Translations under genes and position numbers: made by a program | Source of the DNA: Buddleja alternifolia | Taxonomy: Eukaryota > Streptophyta > Magnoliopsida > Lamiales > Scrophulariaceae | Reading direction: 5' to 3' | DNA: 64,000 bases | NCBI GenBank assembly: GCA_019426215.1 | Contig: CM033392.1 | Span: 38,612,980-38,676,979, forward strand | Part shown: in pieces, positions 33,489-46,086 of the stretch | Position numbering within the stretch: position 1 is the stretch's first letter | How the letters are laid out: each line of letters begins with the position of its first letter | The notes under the pieces: generated by a model | The model's database searches: none | Told to the model about the DNA's origin: nothing | Seen by the model: the letters and a program-made list of their open reading frames with translations, nothing else

Positions 33489-33755
33489 ATAGTGGATGAC
33501 AACCCTTTAACGATATTTGGTCCACTATTTAATTAAAGTGATATCTAACATCAATGTCCACTATTTAATTAAAGTGATATCTAACATCAATCTATCCAAT
33601 AGACGGTCCAATCTTCTTTTCCCATATTCCATCAAAATCGCAACCCTTTAACGATATATAGGTTTGTGGACTATCTAAGTACACTCCCACTAACACATTT
33701 TAATCTAACATTTGAATTTCACCTTGCAACCCTTTAACGATATTTAAGGTGAAAT
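33489..33755 (-). other. three invariant-loop stem-loops in M2 leader
   Basis: The loop word CAACCCTTTAACGATAT (plus-strand reading) occurs three times, each inside a different stem: ATAGTGGA/TCCACTAT (33489-33496, 33521-33528; 8 bp perfect), CCAtCAAA/TTTGTGG (33629-33636, 33663-33669; one bulge) and ATTTCACCTT/AAGGTGAAAT (33716-33725, 33746-33755; 10 bp perfect). The set lies 207-473 nt upstream of the gag start. The homologous stretch in H has three stem-loops at the same places. Confidence 0.8.
33520..33591. repeat. 36-bp perfect tandem duplication in M2 leader
   Basis: 33520-33555 and 33556-33591 are identical (GTCCACTATTTAATTAAAG...). The unit contains the 3' strand of the first stem, so two alternative partners exist for ATAGTGGA. 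H has one copy of the equivalent segment. Confidence 0.92.
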
Positions 33756-34739
33756 ATGTTTGGATTAAGGCATCTAATGCACTTTATGAAATCTCAGAAT
33801 TGAGTCTTAATACATGACCCCCACTTACTGGGAAGATGTCATATATTAGATTCAATTCTTAATCTCATTAAGCTTAGTGGAAGGACAAGACGCCTAGCGC
33901 CCCTTTCTAACTTAGTATTGTTTTTGATTTGGGAGAATCTATTTTCTAAACATTTATTTATGTCTCACTATGCACATTATCAAAAATTTTATAGCGCGAG
34001 ATAGGATAATACATGCAACATACATCAAATGAAACATGCATCAAAAGCTATTAAAATATCACATATATTCATGGGCTTTTTCTAGAGGGCCCAAGCCAAG
34101 GGGCCATCAAAAAGAAAAGAAAAAACTAAACTATTCTTCTTGGGCTCCAAGCTCCTTTCCCTTTTGGATCGACTCCTTCTTCAAGGCCTATTCTAACTCT
34201 ATCGATTACATAAGAATTATAACACCCTATACATAATTCTAAGAATAAAATATTGGGCTCAAATCCGGCCCTTACAACCCATAAAAAGAAATACATCCAA
34301 AAAAAAGAAACCTAAGCCCATGAATAATGTCACCAACATATAATACATGCTCGTGATAAATAAAGCAATTATGTTGGTGATTAAGATAACAATGAATTAG
34401 TCCAACTAATTAATTTTCTCATAAAATTCCAAATTTTATCCATATTTATAATGAAAAGCCTTCTAGTGAGAATTTATTATTTAAATAAAATAATTAAATT
34501 AAAATCCTCCAAGAATAGTTAATTAATCTTTTATTCAAATAATTAATATTCAATAAAAATTAATTAGGCTCGATTTCATTAAACTTAAATCACCAACCCA
34601 TTAACCCATTTAAATTTGACGAGTTTGGCCCAAAACTAATTTATTGAATGTCTAATCTTCCTTTTGACACACCCGGATAATTAAAATAGCCCAAAACCCG
34701 TTTACCAAAAAATTAGACCTGTTTTACACACAACCCGAC

Positions 34740-34900
34740 CCAAGTGAAAACCCAGGCCACCATGGGCCAGGCCGTGCACCGGGTCACTGACCGTGCACCC
34801 AGCGTACGGCCACGCGCCTGCCATCAGGTGACCTGCTAGTCACCCGATGGGGCGCAGTGCGCATTGCTGTGCATGCAGCGGCGCACATACACGGAGCCTT
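34740..34900 (-). other. GC-rich palindromic island in M2 leader
   Basis: About 200-350 nt inside the PBS. Contains CCATCaGGTGAC (34821-34832) pairing with GTCACCcGATGG (34839-34850), an 11-bp stem with one mismatch and a 6-nt loop. Surrounding leader is strongly AT-rich. Confidence 0.6.
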
Positions 34901-35085
34901 CGGTCTCCGTTTTCTCACTCTTTTCGACTCTTCTCTATTCACCATATTATCATGCAATAATATCCAAGAAAAATGTAGAAAAATAATGGCTCTAAATCAT
35001 AAATACAACATCATATTCATCATGCTTCAAAAACACGAAAAACACTTAAAATCACGTATTTGACTAAATACGGAAATCAGAAATC

Positions 35086-36731
35086 GGCTATGATACCATT
35101 ATTGGATTTTTACATATAAAACGCATAGGAAAATGTAAATCCCACAGTGGTTCATCACCGATTTCATGTATTCAAGTCATGTTAAAGAAAGTACACCTTT
35201 TTTCGTGTTATTGAAAATTCTGAACCAGCTTTTGATCCCTCTTTCCAAGCAGCGAAACAGCTACTGCCTCTAAATCACCATGCGGGAATTGAGATTGAAA
35301 AATCCTTCTTTTGCTTCCCCTATGAACGGCTAGAGAGAGAGAGAAGTGGAATTCTATGACATGGAAAGAAAGATAATTATGAGGTTAGGGTTAGTTATTT
35401 CCACTAAATAGTATTTATACTACACATGGAAATAATTAAGCCTAAATTACTAAGGCGTAGGCGTCCATAATGGACGCCCACTTGGGTGTTTTTAAGCCCT
35501 CAGTCTTAGTCCATGTATATGGTTTTAATTTAATTAATTATTTAATTAATATTATTTATCAAATAAATAAATTATTAAATAACTAATTAATCCAAGTTAA
35601 TTCTATAATAAATTTCATAGAGAAATCAATTAACACATTAACTTAATTAATTAATAAGATCATCTAATGATTTAATTAATTAATAAATTGCGATATCAAA
35701 TACCGAAAAACCTCTCCAGTCTTATTCCATAATTTTTCCTTTGCAATTCCTTTTAGCGTGGCTCTTTAGGTTCGTTTCAAAAGGCAATTAGGAGGAATCC
35801 AAAAGGATGTGGGTAGCACTTAGCCAGTCTTGTTGCCCACATTGTATCCCAATTGAGAACGAATGAATAGAATCATTACAAACCCTTCACGCTGTGAATA
35901 CCGTACGAGTATAAACCCTTTATTCTTATGTGTAAGTCAAGTGAGAGTCATGGTTTAGTCAAACTCACAGAATTTGACCATATGCTTAGCTCATAATGAA
36001 TCGAGGTCACTTAGTATACTCTTATGTCCAATATGAGTATCTCTAATGCTTGGCCAAAGTCTTTGACCTCACCCATTCATGACGGCATAGAATATTTAGC
36101 TCATTTACTTATGACAGAATAAATTCCATTTTGCTAATCAGTTAAGATTGCTACTTGTCCATCAAGCTGCATTATGAGGCCGACCCCACCAACAGGTGAA
36201 TTGGATCTAACTACTCTAATGACAAGCTTGATGTCACAAGCACATCTTCAACGCGATTACTCAGGTCTAAGGTTCACGCGTACCTATCACAACTTATCAG
36301 TTTTATCATTGATTATCATTGAGTGAAAACCCATGTGACATAACTGATGCGAGTTGTGTTCGAACTCATCAGTCTAACTGATGTGTCAATGACATAAGTT
36401 TCCACTAACGTACTCATAGTGTTCAACATGCACATCTCTGTCAAAACTTATATCAACAAGTCTCTATCCAGTAATGTTGTCCAGTCAATCCTCTCTTCAA
36501 CTTGCGAACCAATTTAGATACTAAGGATCAAATACTTCTAGTGTCATTCTTCCTAATCCATAGGGAGTAGAAGGCTCACCTTATTATCAAGGACTATACG
36601 TTGTTTATGAAACCTTACAAATGCCTATAAGAAACAACATGAAAAGTCTTTTATTAATATAAGAATGTTTAGTTACAATTCAATGCCCTATAATTCTATC
36701 ATCTATGGCATTTGAAAGCATAACATTACCA
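35086..36731 (-). repeat. PBS and 5' LTR of M2
   Basis: PBS 35086-35098 reads TGGTATCATAGCC on the minus strand (one change from the initiator-Met consensus). LTR runs 35100-36731 (1,632 bp); its outer end is fixed by the aatac duplication, giving a minus-strand start TGGTAATGTTATGC. Confidence 0.85.
36170..36383 (-). other. conserved structured LTR domain (copy in M2)
   Basis: CCACC-aaca-GGTG near 36187-36199; ATCAGTT (36296-36302) with AACTGAT (36342-36348) around the conserved loop; CATCAGT-cta-ACTGATG (36367-36383), 7 bp with a 3-nt loop. Stem sequences differ from those in L and A2 while pairing is kept. Confidence 0.65.
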
Positions 36732-36736
36732 AATAC

Positions 36737-39585
36737 TTCTTACCACTAACACTCATGATTTGAATAGAACCAAACAAATCCATATACAATAGTTAAAGAA
36801 TTCTAGAAGTAGATAGATAAGGTTTTTTTTAAAAGATGATTTGACTTGTTTACCCATTTGACATGCATCACATAAGCGATTTTTCTGAAGGAACTCTTAG
36901 GTAATCGCTCTATAAGATTTAGCAATATTAATTTAGAGAGTGCCTTAAAGTTGAGGTGGTTCATTTTTCTATGCCATAACCAACCTAATTCATTTTGACT
37001 CTTAGCAACAAAGCATGTAGGGTTGTTATCGATTGTTGAACCCCAATCTACTAAATAAACATTATGTGTTTTTTTCCTTTCAATTTAGTAGATCGAGTTT
37101 TAGCGTCGTTAATATAGCAATAGTCACTAGAAAATTTAACTTCAAAGCCTTTATCACAAAATTGACTAATGCTCAATAAATTATGCTTAAGACCCTCGAC
37201 ATAATATACGTCACTTATCATGACATTCCCCCTATGCATGATACCTATACCTTTGGTTTTACCTTTGGAGTTATCACCGAATATAACTTGAGGACCATTA
37301 GTTGCATGATAGTTGATCAAGAGATCCTTTGAGCCTGTCATGTGCCTTGACGACCCACTATCGATATACCAAAATGATGTATCGGTGCTGGCTCTAGGTA
37401 CCTACATTCAAAGGGCAGTTCTAATTCTTTTTAGGTACCCATTGTGACTTGGGTCCTTTAATATTAGTAGCGTTAGTCTGAATTAAAACTTTCAAAACCC
37501 AAATTTGCCTAGTCTTCATTGTGGGAGGATCGGCCTTTTTGGGCTTCGATTTGTGTTGTGTGTGCTTTTCAGGTGTATCATAATATCCTTGATCATAATA
37601 GTAATCATAATCATAATCATCATAGTATTGATAATATGACCTTGATCTTTGTGGATATTGATGCTTCTGTTTCCTTGGCACTGGCTTAGGGTGTACCTTG
37701 GGCACTTGACGATTAGCGTTTGATTTACATTTGCAAGGTTTCTCCTTAGCCTTTTGAGCGTTTGGATAAACCTTCTTTTTTGAATCATTCACTTTCGTCT
37801 TTCCCTTGCCTGAGTTAGCTTTGGTTTTCTCATTTGGCCTCGTACCATTGTCTTTTATTTCATTTAGCGTTTGACTGTTTGAACTCTTTTCAACAAAGGC
37901 TACTCATTTTCCTTTGTTGGTTGCCGTAACCTTAGATGTTTTTTATTTATTACCAAATTTATCACAGCCTAAACTGATCTTTTCACCAAAAAGTCTGATT
38001 ACCTCAATCACATTATCTAGCTTTCTTGAAGCCTTTGATAATGATGAAATGAGTTGTTCTGATTTAGCAAGTCTAACAATCAGCTCAACTTCTTTCTTAA
38101 CTACCATATCAAGATCACTTTTCAACTGAGCAATCTCTGCCTCAAGCAATTGGCTCTTCTCAATGCACTATTGCTGAACTAGCAACTCGGCTTTGAGTGT
38201 CACGTTATCGATTTTAATCGCTGAGATCTCATTAGTGTGTTCTTGATATAGTTTCGAAGCACCTTGACAATCTTTGTAATATTCATTGACTTTGTCAAGT
38301 AATTATTCATAAGAAAGGGGATGAGATAGTCCAGTGGATACCTCAGGTAGTGAGTCATCAGACGCTTCTTCATCTCTCACCATGAGACAAATTAGCGCTG
38401 GTCACTAGATGGCTCATCATCACTGCTTTCATCAGAAGATTCCAAATCCTCTTCAGGTGCGGAGAATTGTTCCGATTCCACTAGCAAACCTTGTTGACGA
38501 AGGTTGCTCCTGAATTGGTTCTATCCACATGATCTTGCCTTGTGGGCTTAGTTACATTTGGATAAGGGCAATTTACCTGGTAGTGCCCTGGTTTTCTGCA
38601 ATTATAACAAAGATTAGTTCTCATCTTTTGTTCAGTTGTTAACCTTTTGGAAACCACTGGCGCTGAGAGATTCTGGTTCTGATCTAGAGACGGAGGCGCT
38701 TGATATTGAATCGGCGCTGGGGGCTGAAACGCAGCATACACTGGCGCTTTGGAATAAGGTCTACCCATTCGAATTTCTGTTTTCATATCTCAGAAATTTC
38801 TTGACCAATAAAGTCATTTCCTTTTCCTCATTTAATTCTGACGCTTTCACCTCACTAGCCGCTTTACCATTACTCTTAGTAGTTGCAATTAAAGCTCCGG
38901 ATTCAATCGCTGAAGTTGACGTATCGCTGACTTCTCCCAATTCAAACTCGAAAGCCCTTAGCTCCGAAAATGCATACTCTGGAGTCATGTAATCAACATT
39001 TGAGATTCTCTCATTGCAATAGTCTTCATTAGATACTTGCTTAGAAAACTTCTAAAAATCTTATTGACCTTTTCCTTATTGGTCAATTCCTTGTTCAATG
39101 ACGCTAACTCTGTTATAAGTGAAGTAAACCTCGCATCCAAATTTCTAGCGTCTCGCTGGGCTACATCTTGAAATGTTCAAATTTTTGCACGGCCATGGAG
39201 AGATTGTTTTCCCTCATCTGTGCAGATCCTTCACACATAGAGGCCAACTTATCCCAAATTTCCTTTGTAGTTTTGCAAAGCTTGATTTTGTTGAACAATC
39301 CCTCATTATCTATCAATGCTGAGTAGAGAGCGCTTCGTCCAACATTATCCAGATTCGCTCTTCTTCGATCATCTGCCATCCATTCAACTTTCAGCTTCTT
39401 GACATATCCAGTCGGAGTTGCTTTAGTCGCTCCAGGGGATTGAGTTATAACTTTCATAATTTGATGGGGCCTTTTGTAATAACATCACACGTTTCATTAT
39501 CACATGACCATAAATATGTAACTGCTCTAAGTTTCCATGAGTCATAGTTTGACTCAATCAACTTTGGCATCTTGTTAAAAGCCAT
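36737..39585 (-). pseudogene. C gag, protease and pre-integrase
   Basis: Gag starts at about 39585 (MAFNKMPKL, then SNYDSWKLRAVTYL), frameshifts near 39457 and continues with DRRRANLDNVGRSALYSAL and KTTKEIWDKLA, the SIRE-type gag capsid; the knuckle is CYNCRKPGHYQVNC (38481-38786). A coiled-coil-like stretch (37943-38149) and basic/Tyr-Asp-rich linker follow. The protease site WYIDSGSSRHMTGS is at about 37325-37370 and pre-integrase SDVYYVEGLKHNLLSISQF at 37051-37341. Stops and shifts throughout. Continues at 24707 beyond M2. Confidence 0.85.
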
Positions 39586-39679
39586 CATATGAGCTTTTTC
39601 AAAAGTAAGCGACTAAGTTTTGAAAAATATATCTAAAGAAGCAGTTACGCTCAGAAATGCTTCGGTTTCTATTTCAACC

Positions 39680-41190
39680 GCTCTGATACCACTTGGTGGT
39701 CCCAAGTGGCATACGAAAGGTTTTTGAAGAGGGGTTGAATAGATCCTGAAGTCTTTTTCGACTTCAAAAATTTTGTATCACTTTTAAGAATTTGAACGCT
39801 TAGAAAGCAAAGCGTTAGGTCAAACGCTAAAGGATAGATAACTTAGACTTAGTGATTTTGGCAGTTACCAAAGTAGGGTAACGCTCAGATCGCTTAATAA
39901 GGATTAGCACAGCGGAATTGATTTTAATGCTTAGTGTTCTTTTAGCCAAACAGTCGCTTAACCGTTTTTAAAGCCTTTTTAAGATATGATGTGAATAGTA
40001 ATGAAAATCAATAAAATTGTAAAGATAAATGACACAAGATATGAAAGGTTCACTAGGTGATGTAATCCCAGCTAAGTCCTTCTTCTCCTTTACACTCGGA
40101 CAAAATCCACTAGAATGATTATCGAAGGATCACACAGAGGCTTCTACAAAATAGAGATAAGGGAAGACGATCTTGAGCTCCTTTTTCACATAGACTTCAG
40201 CTCCAGTAGAGATCTTCTTCAACAAGCTTCTCTCACATAGAAATGCTGCTTGTAAATCAACAACTTTCTCACGCAGATGAAAGAGGTTGAGGGTTTATCA
40301 TCACAAGGTCTGTTTGATTTTTGAGAAGTTCAAACAACTTGGAATATCTCAATAATAGTTTAAGGTTCTTCTATGAAGAGGTTTGAGATATTAGTGACTG
40401 TCTTTTAGAATGTTTATGAAAAGCTTGAAGGATTTTGGATATAGAGTTTTGTGAGCTTATCTTGGAATGATTTCAGCAAAGTTTTGACCTAATTCTTGTG
40501 TGTATGCATGTGTGTTAGGGTTTTCTGGAAAGTGCTATTTATAGGCATTTCTTGTGATTTGTCCTTTGGACACATGCAAGTGCGTGCCTCTCACGTAACG
40601 AGTGAGCAATCCCTTTTTCTGGCATTGCTGAAATTTTACTGCATGATTTGGTGTTGCATGTTTGAACTCTGAAACATAGCCAATAGGGTGCCTTGTTACC
40701 GTGTGCAATTCATCCTTATCACATTTAATGCTCTTATCAAGCATTTAATGTATTTAAATTTATTTCCCGTTGGAAATAAATGCCCGTTGATGATTGCATT
40801 TAAGTCCTTAATGACTTTGAAATTTATTTCAGGTGAATCTGATCATTTGATCGCTTGACGGCTTTGAGCGCTTGATTCATAACTCTTGAAATGTCCTTAG
40901 CTATTGGCAGTCGCTTAAGACAATATCTTCATCTTCGCTTGGCTTCAGACGTTGATCTTCAACTTCATCTCTAACAGACTCACCCAGAATTTTATCAGCA
41001 ACTTAGTATCCAATATTTAGTCTAAAATCTGCAAAGATAAAAATTACAAGCCTAGTCTAAAAATTACAATTCGATAACTTTGCTAAACGCTTAAACATAT
41101 TCTAAGGAAAACAAACTTACATAATCTTTGGGGTCTAACATGAAACCTATCTTGTCATCATCAAAACATCTAACATGAAATTTCTTAACA
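39680..41190 (-). repeat. PBS and 5' LTR of C
   Basis: PBS 39680-39691 is TGGTATCAGAGC on the minus strand. LTR 39694-41190 (1,497 bp) runs TGGTGGTCCCAAG to TTTCTTAACA. It is the same family as the B LTRs but about 250 bp shorter. It is inserted in the E RT just after the DVKNAF block. Confidence 0.85.
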
Positions 41191-44100
41191 AAAAGCATTT
41201 TTAACATCAAGTTGATGGATAGGCCATAAGTGCGAGATCGCAAGAGAGAGAACAACATGAATAGTAGTGGGTTTGACAGCAGGGCTAAAGGTTTCATAAT
41301 AGTCGAGATCGGGTTGCTGAGTATAACTCTGGGCGACTAGGCCAACTTTGAGGCGCTCCAAGGAACTGTCGGATCAAAATTTATAGCAAAAAATCCATTT
41401 TCATCCAACGGGGTTAGTAAGAGACGGGCAAGGAACGAGGACCCACGTAGAGTTGGAATTGAGAGCTAATAGCTCGGCTTTCATGGCGTCTATCCAATGC
41501 GGATCACGAAAGGCTTAAGTGTGTTAACGAGGAATGGAGGAAAGAGAAACGGTGTCAGAGAGGTTGAGATTTTGACGAGGGCATACAATGCTGGATTCGA
41601 AGCGAGTGATCATAGGATGCTGAGAAGAAGTCGAGCGAGGAAAAGGCGGCGGTGATATCACAACAGTGGGAGAAGTAGGTAGGTTTGGTACAACACTAAG
41701 GTGAATTTTTTTAATTTGGGGCGGGGGATCATCATCAGGCTCAGGGAAGGAGTAATTGTCGAGTGGGGCCGAGGGGTGAGCCGTGTAAAAGGGAAAAATA
41801 GTTTCATCAAACACGACGTGTCGGAAAATAATGATTTTGTTGGTGGAAAGATCTAGACAGAGATAGCCATGATGGTTAGCTGAAAACCCAAGAAGACGCA
41901 TGCAGACGAGTGAGGGGCGAGTTTTTGGAGAGTAGTGGCAAAGATGTTGGGATAACACAGACAACCACAAATGCGGAGATGAGAGTAAGCTGAAAAGGTG
42001 TTGTAAAATATTTCAAAAGGAGTACAGTAGGATAGAGTAGTGGTTGGAAGTAGATTTAAGAGATGGGTGGACACGTGGAGTGCCTCGACCCAAAGGATGG
42101 GGGGAAGATGAGCTTGAAAGAGAAGGGTGCGAACAACGTTATTTATTGATTGTATAGTGCGTTCTACCTTGTTGTTTTGTTGTGATGTATGAGGGGAGGA
42201 AAAATGAAAAGTAATACCTAGAGAGCTAAGAAGGCCATGAAAATTATGATTATCAAACTAACGACCATGATCAAATTGGAAAGATTTAATTTCTGTATTA
42301 AATTGATTTTTGACATAAGTACGAAAATTAAGAAAAATGTTAAATACTTCAGACTTGGAAAGAAGGGGAAAGACCTAAAAAAAATGTGAAAAATCATCCA
42401 AAAAAATAACATAATAACGTTGACCATTTTCACTAACTAACAGAGAAGTCCATAAATCCGAGTGAAAAATTTCAAAAATACTAGCAGTGCGAGAAATAGA
42501 GGTATAAAAAGTTAAACGACGATGTTTCCCAAGTTGACAAGTATGACAAATTGGTAACAAAGAATTTTGATAGGAAATACATTTTCTAGAAACTAAAAAA
42601 CAAAAAGCGAAAGTGCCGGGATGAACGAGACGACGACGCCACAGAATAGGCGAAGTGGCATGAAAGCTGACAACAGAGGCGGAAGCGTGGAGGTTGGATG
42701 GGAGAACCGGATAAAGATCGCCTTGAGTATCACTGCAGAAGAGGTGATTGTCCATTTGGAAGTCCTTCACAGAGAAACCATAGAGATCAAATTCAATGGA
42801 TACATTGTTTTCACGAGTAAATTGATGAATAGAAATTAAGTTGGTGACAATGTTAGGAGAGACTAAAATGTTAGACAAAGAAAGATGTAAAGAGGGAGAA
42901 GGAAAATTTGACTGACCAATATGAGATATAGAGAGTACAACACCATTACAGACAATAATTGATTTTAACATATCAGAAGGTATAATAGAATGCACTTGAC
43001 CCTGAATCCATATACCAATTTTCAACGGGAGATTGTACCGTCATTGTGGAGAAAGGATAAGCCAAATCAGTAGTTTGATGCATGGAAGTGTAATTGTGGT
43101 AATAGTTTTGCTGGGGTGGCAGTGGTGGGCTAGAGTAGTGAGGCCGAAATTGTGTTTTGTAGGGCCCAAGTGAGACATGGTGGTAGGCAGCCTGTTGGGA
43201 AGAAGGCCGGTGAAGGGGCTGCCCAATAGTGTGGAAGCTAGGTGGTGAGTTTGTTGCTAGAGACGACCCATTGAAGTAGGCCTGTTGCTAGGCTTGGTGA
43301 TGTGGATTGTGGGCGGTCCAAGGAAGATGTAGAGCGGACTGGTGAGAATTATAAGTGGGCTGAAAGTGGAGTTGGGTTGGCCCATTTTGATTTGTTGGAT
43401 GAGGCTGGCTATAATTATTTGGTCGAAAAATTTGTTGATGTTGTTGGTGGTAATAATTGTTACCTCCATTACGTCCATTGCCACGGTCGTATCCACCATC
43501 GTAATTTTTACCACGACCTCGACCTCTGCCACGACCATTATCACTACGGGAATCGGAATTGGAATACAAAATAACTAAGGAATCAGAAGGCAGGGAGGAT
43601 GTGGTTTTGTGAGAATCGCAAGATTCATGAGGATAAGCATATTTTGAGCTTTGGAAAAATTAGGAAAGGCATTGATTACATCGATAATACTATTATAGGA
43701 ATCAGGAAGATTATTTAGAATTTTTAAAACTAATTCCTGATCAAAAATTGGAGAATCAAAATCCTTAAAATTGTCAGCGATGCGTTTCATGTCGTGACAA
43801 AAATCGAAAATAGACAACATTCCTTTTTTATAATGCGAAATTTTTCTTGAAGATGAAGAAAACGGGAAGGTTTATTATTACTAAAACAAGATTCGAGATT
43901 ATCCCAAATCGTTTTGGCTATAAAACCATCGCCACTAGACACTATCAAGAAGACTCGCATCGACCGAATTGTACATCCAAGATTTTATTTTTGAATCTAA
44001 CGGAAACCAATCCTCATCATCCTTATTTTTTGGAATTGGTTTTCCAATAATATGGTCTATAACGCAATAACTACGACAAATATCCAAAAAAATAGTTTTT

Positions 44101-44207
44101 TATAATTTAAAACGAGGATCTTACTCACAAAGTTTAAAATTGAATAGATGATAAATGTCGTTTATGGAAAAGGCAGGGTGAGAAGAAGAAGAAGATGGCT
44201 CTCCCAT
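41191..44207 (-). pseudogene. E gag, protease, integrase and RT start
   Basis: Gag starts near 44207 (MGEPSSSSSHPAF), with a capsid part at 43575-43820 and an RGRGRGRG-type Gly/Arg-rich tail at 43288-43569 in place of an obvious CCHC knuckle. The pre-integrase and integrase frame (42375-43025) has CHTCQLGKH, FHSDLWTS and FLDDFSH. The integrase C-terminal block CGCLCYPN ... LAPHSSACVFLGF is at 41853-42074, a linker with DPPPQIKK and PPPFPRSTSSQHPMITR at 41524-41970, and RT start to DVKNAF at 41191. Many stops. Confidence 0.82.
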
Positions 44208-44393
44208 AGTGATAATAGACTCAACAAAAGAGAGAGACGAAAGTAAAAATTAAAGTCATAGAACTTACCGGAGCGCAGAGCAGCAATGGAGGTGATAGTT
44301 GGCGTTTTGGAAGTGAACGATGGTGCGCCGCAGGAGATCGGTAACTGGCTAGGCGGATGGATTGTAGGAAAAAAAAGATGAATTCCTATGTTA

Positions 44394-44542
44394 GGCTTGA
44401 TACCATGTTATATTATATAAATCCCGTAGGTAACTTTTATTGATATCAAACATATATATAGAGTTGTAAGAATATAAGAAACCCTAACTTACCAAACAAG
44501 GTAACAAGATACACAAAAGATATGGAAATGATATATTTAACA
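44394..44542 (-). repeat. PBS and 5' LTR of E
   Basis: PBS 44394-44405 reads TGGTATCAAGCC. LTR 44406-44542 from TGTTATATTA to ATTTAACA; it pairs with 13366-13506. Confidence 0.85.
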
Positions 44543-45247
44543 GTTTTAGCATATATATACATATCGATAGTTACACCCAAGGTCTAAAATCTCGGTATTG
44601 GTATAGATATTGGGGTAGTAAATTTACTAAAATTTTGATGGAAATTCGGGAGATATCCTAAATTTTGATTTTATAAAAATCATGAAAATTTATCAAAATA
44701 TTTGGGAATATACAATTAAGCTTTGGGTAACTTTAATTATTATAATTATGCATCTTTTTACATTAATAGTATTCTAATGTATAGTGAGTCTTGTTAAATA
44801 ATATGACTGAAACCTGCCACGAAAAATATGAAAGAAATATTTTTTTTATAGTAACAGAACATTGTTTCTTTTTTAAAAACTTGGATGGCAAGAGATATGT
44901 GTATGGTGAGGGTAAAGGGTTGGTAGGTGTGCACAAATTTTAAATTTAAGATTTAAAAATATAAACAAAAAATTTGTTTTAGATTTCGAAAAATCTCATG
45001 TTTCGATGGAAATTTTGGGAAATTTCGGATTTCGAACAAAATTTCAGGGGATTTTCTGCGAAATAGTTTGATATTATTTTCAAATTTCAGGAAACTTCGA
45101 GTTCCGTTGAGAATTTTGGAACATTTTGCGTTTCGGTCGAAGTTTCGGCAGCACTACAACAAAAGTAATATTAGTGATAACATTTGAAATGACAATGTTA
45201 AAATTATCACTAGATACATAGAATGAGTGACAATAAATCAGGGTAGT
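44543..45247. other. intergenic DNA with diverged TTTCG repeats
   Basis: Presumably the other side of the E insertion site, i.e. ancestral sequence downstream of SPL. From 44590 to 45160 there are many imperfect copies of AAATTTCGG / ATTTCGA words; no coding signal. F inserted after gtagt at 45247. Confidence 0.5.
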
Positions 45248-45552
45248 TGTTAGGTTCTAAAATATGAGTGCGGAACCAACACTCCAAAGAGTATGTATGA
45301 GAGAAGAAAGAGAAACACTTTGCTAAAATTTTCTATTCATCTCATTAATGCAAAACATTGAATATAAATACAAGAATTAACATTTCTAAGAAGAAGAACA
45401 CACTACCATCACCACGTCTGCCCACTACCTAAGGAATCTACTTCCATTTGACTCAATCAAAACAATTGACAACAAATGCTTAATTAATAAATAAAATTTG
45501 ACTTCACAATTCTTTTGGGCATTTTTTTAGTAATTGCCCACACAGCATATCA
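45248..45552 (-). repeat. 3' LTR of F
   Basis: Collinear with 58756-59073; shared blocks include CACACTACCATCACCACGTC and AATTAATAAATAAAATTT. The right copy has a small extra segment (CACTACAAGACTC). Confidence 0.9.
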
Positions 45553-45569
45553 ATAATCCCCTTGTTAAA

Positions 45570-46020
45570 TTAGGCCTTGTCCTCAAGGCACGAATTGAAT
45601 TCAATTGGGTCATTTATTTCAAAGCGTGGATTAAATAAATGGGTATTAGACCTTCGGACCCAAGTGACGTCGCTATGGTCCTTCATTTTCCATTTCACCA
45701 GATATTGTTTTATCACTTTCCCATTTCTCACAATCGACCTTTGAAAAATAGCAACTCATTCAACACAAGGCCGACGGTCTCAATTTAAAGGCAGCAAGTC
45801 TATTGTTACTGGGGGAGGGTCATCGACGCAAGGTCGTAGCAAAACATCATGCAATATCAGGTATATACGACCAGTCAGTAGAAATTCGAGTACGCATGCC
45901 ACTTTGCGAATTCGCCGGAAAATTTTGAAGGGTCCATAATATAGGTGTGGATTTTTTGAAAAGTTGTGTTGTGGTTAAAGTGTGTCGTGGGTGGTAGCTC
46001 AAGGGTGACGGAGTGATGTT
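45570..46020 (-). pseudogene. integrase C-terminus with chromodomain (F)
   Basis: Upstream part reads RRIRKVACVLEFLL, the GPY/F-type module of chromovirus integrase. The last 55 residues read VIKQYLVKWKMKDHSDVTW then FEINDPIEFNSCLEDKA and a stop at 45570, matching a C-terminal chromodomain (Y-L-V-K-W then TW, ending LEDK). Such domains target integration to chromatin. At least one stop separates the two parts. Confidence 0.8.
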
Positions 46021-46086
46021 ACTCCTTAGGTGTTGGGAATTGAATAGGTGGGGAATGTTGGAGGAACTATTATTTTGGTTGAATTG

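Larger units (their letters stand above)
24713..36731 (-). mobile_element. copia element M2, nested in C and hosting P1
   Basis: Bounded by aatac at 24708-24712 and 36732-36736, a perfect 5-bp duplication; removing M2 restores the C integrase frame at its first metal-site region. Parts: 3' LTR fragment (24713-25194), then P1, then integrase, protease and gag in minus order (31637-33282), a 1.8-kb leader, initiator-Met PBS, and full 5' LTR (35100-36731). The rest of its 3' LTR, RNase H, RT and half of integrase are gone. Confidence 0.85.
13366..44542 (-). mobile_element. short-LTR copia element E, expanded by nested insertions
   Basis: LTRs of 141 bp (13366-13506) and 137 bp (44406-44542) share the same order of blocks, e.g. 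ACCAAACAAGGTAACAAGAT. Flanks gcttt (13361-13365) and gtttt (44543-44547) agree at 4 of 5 positions. The 5' LTR has an initiator-Met PBS (44394-44405). Coding order is normal on the minus strand: gag, protease, integrase and RT start at 44207-41191; RT end and RNase H at 15712-14781. The RT middle is missing, so the intervening nested block also involved a deletion. Short LTRs and a Gly/Arg-rich gag tail suit the Ale/Retrofit-like group; that is inference. Confidence 0.75.

Noticed and set aside
43302..43578. Plus-strand frames rich in His/Tyr/Thr
   Set aside because: Antisense of the Gly/Arg-rich gag tail of E.
45163..45247. CACTACAACAAAA as a CACTA or MITE terminus
   Set aside because: No matching inverted end could be found on the other side of F.
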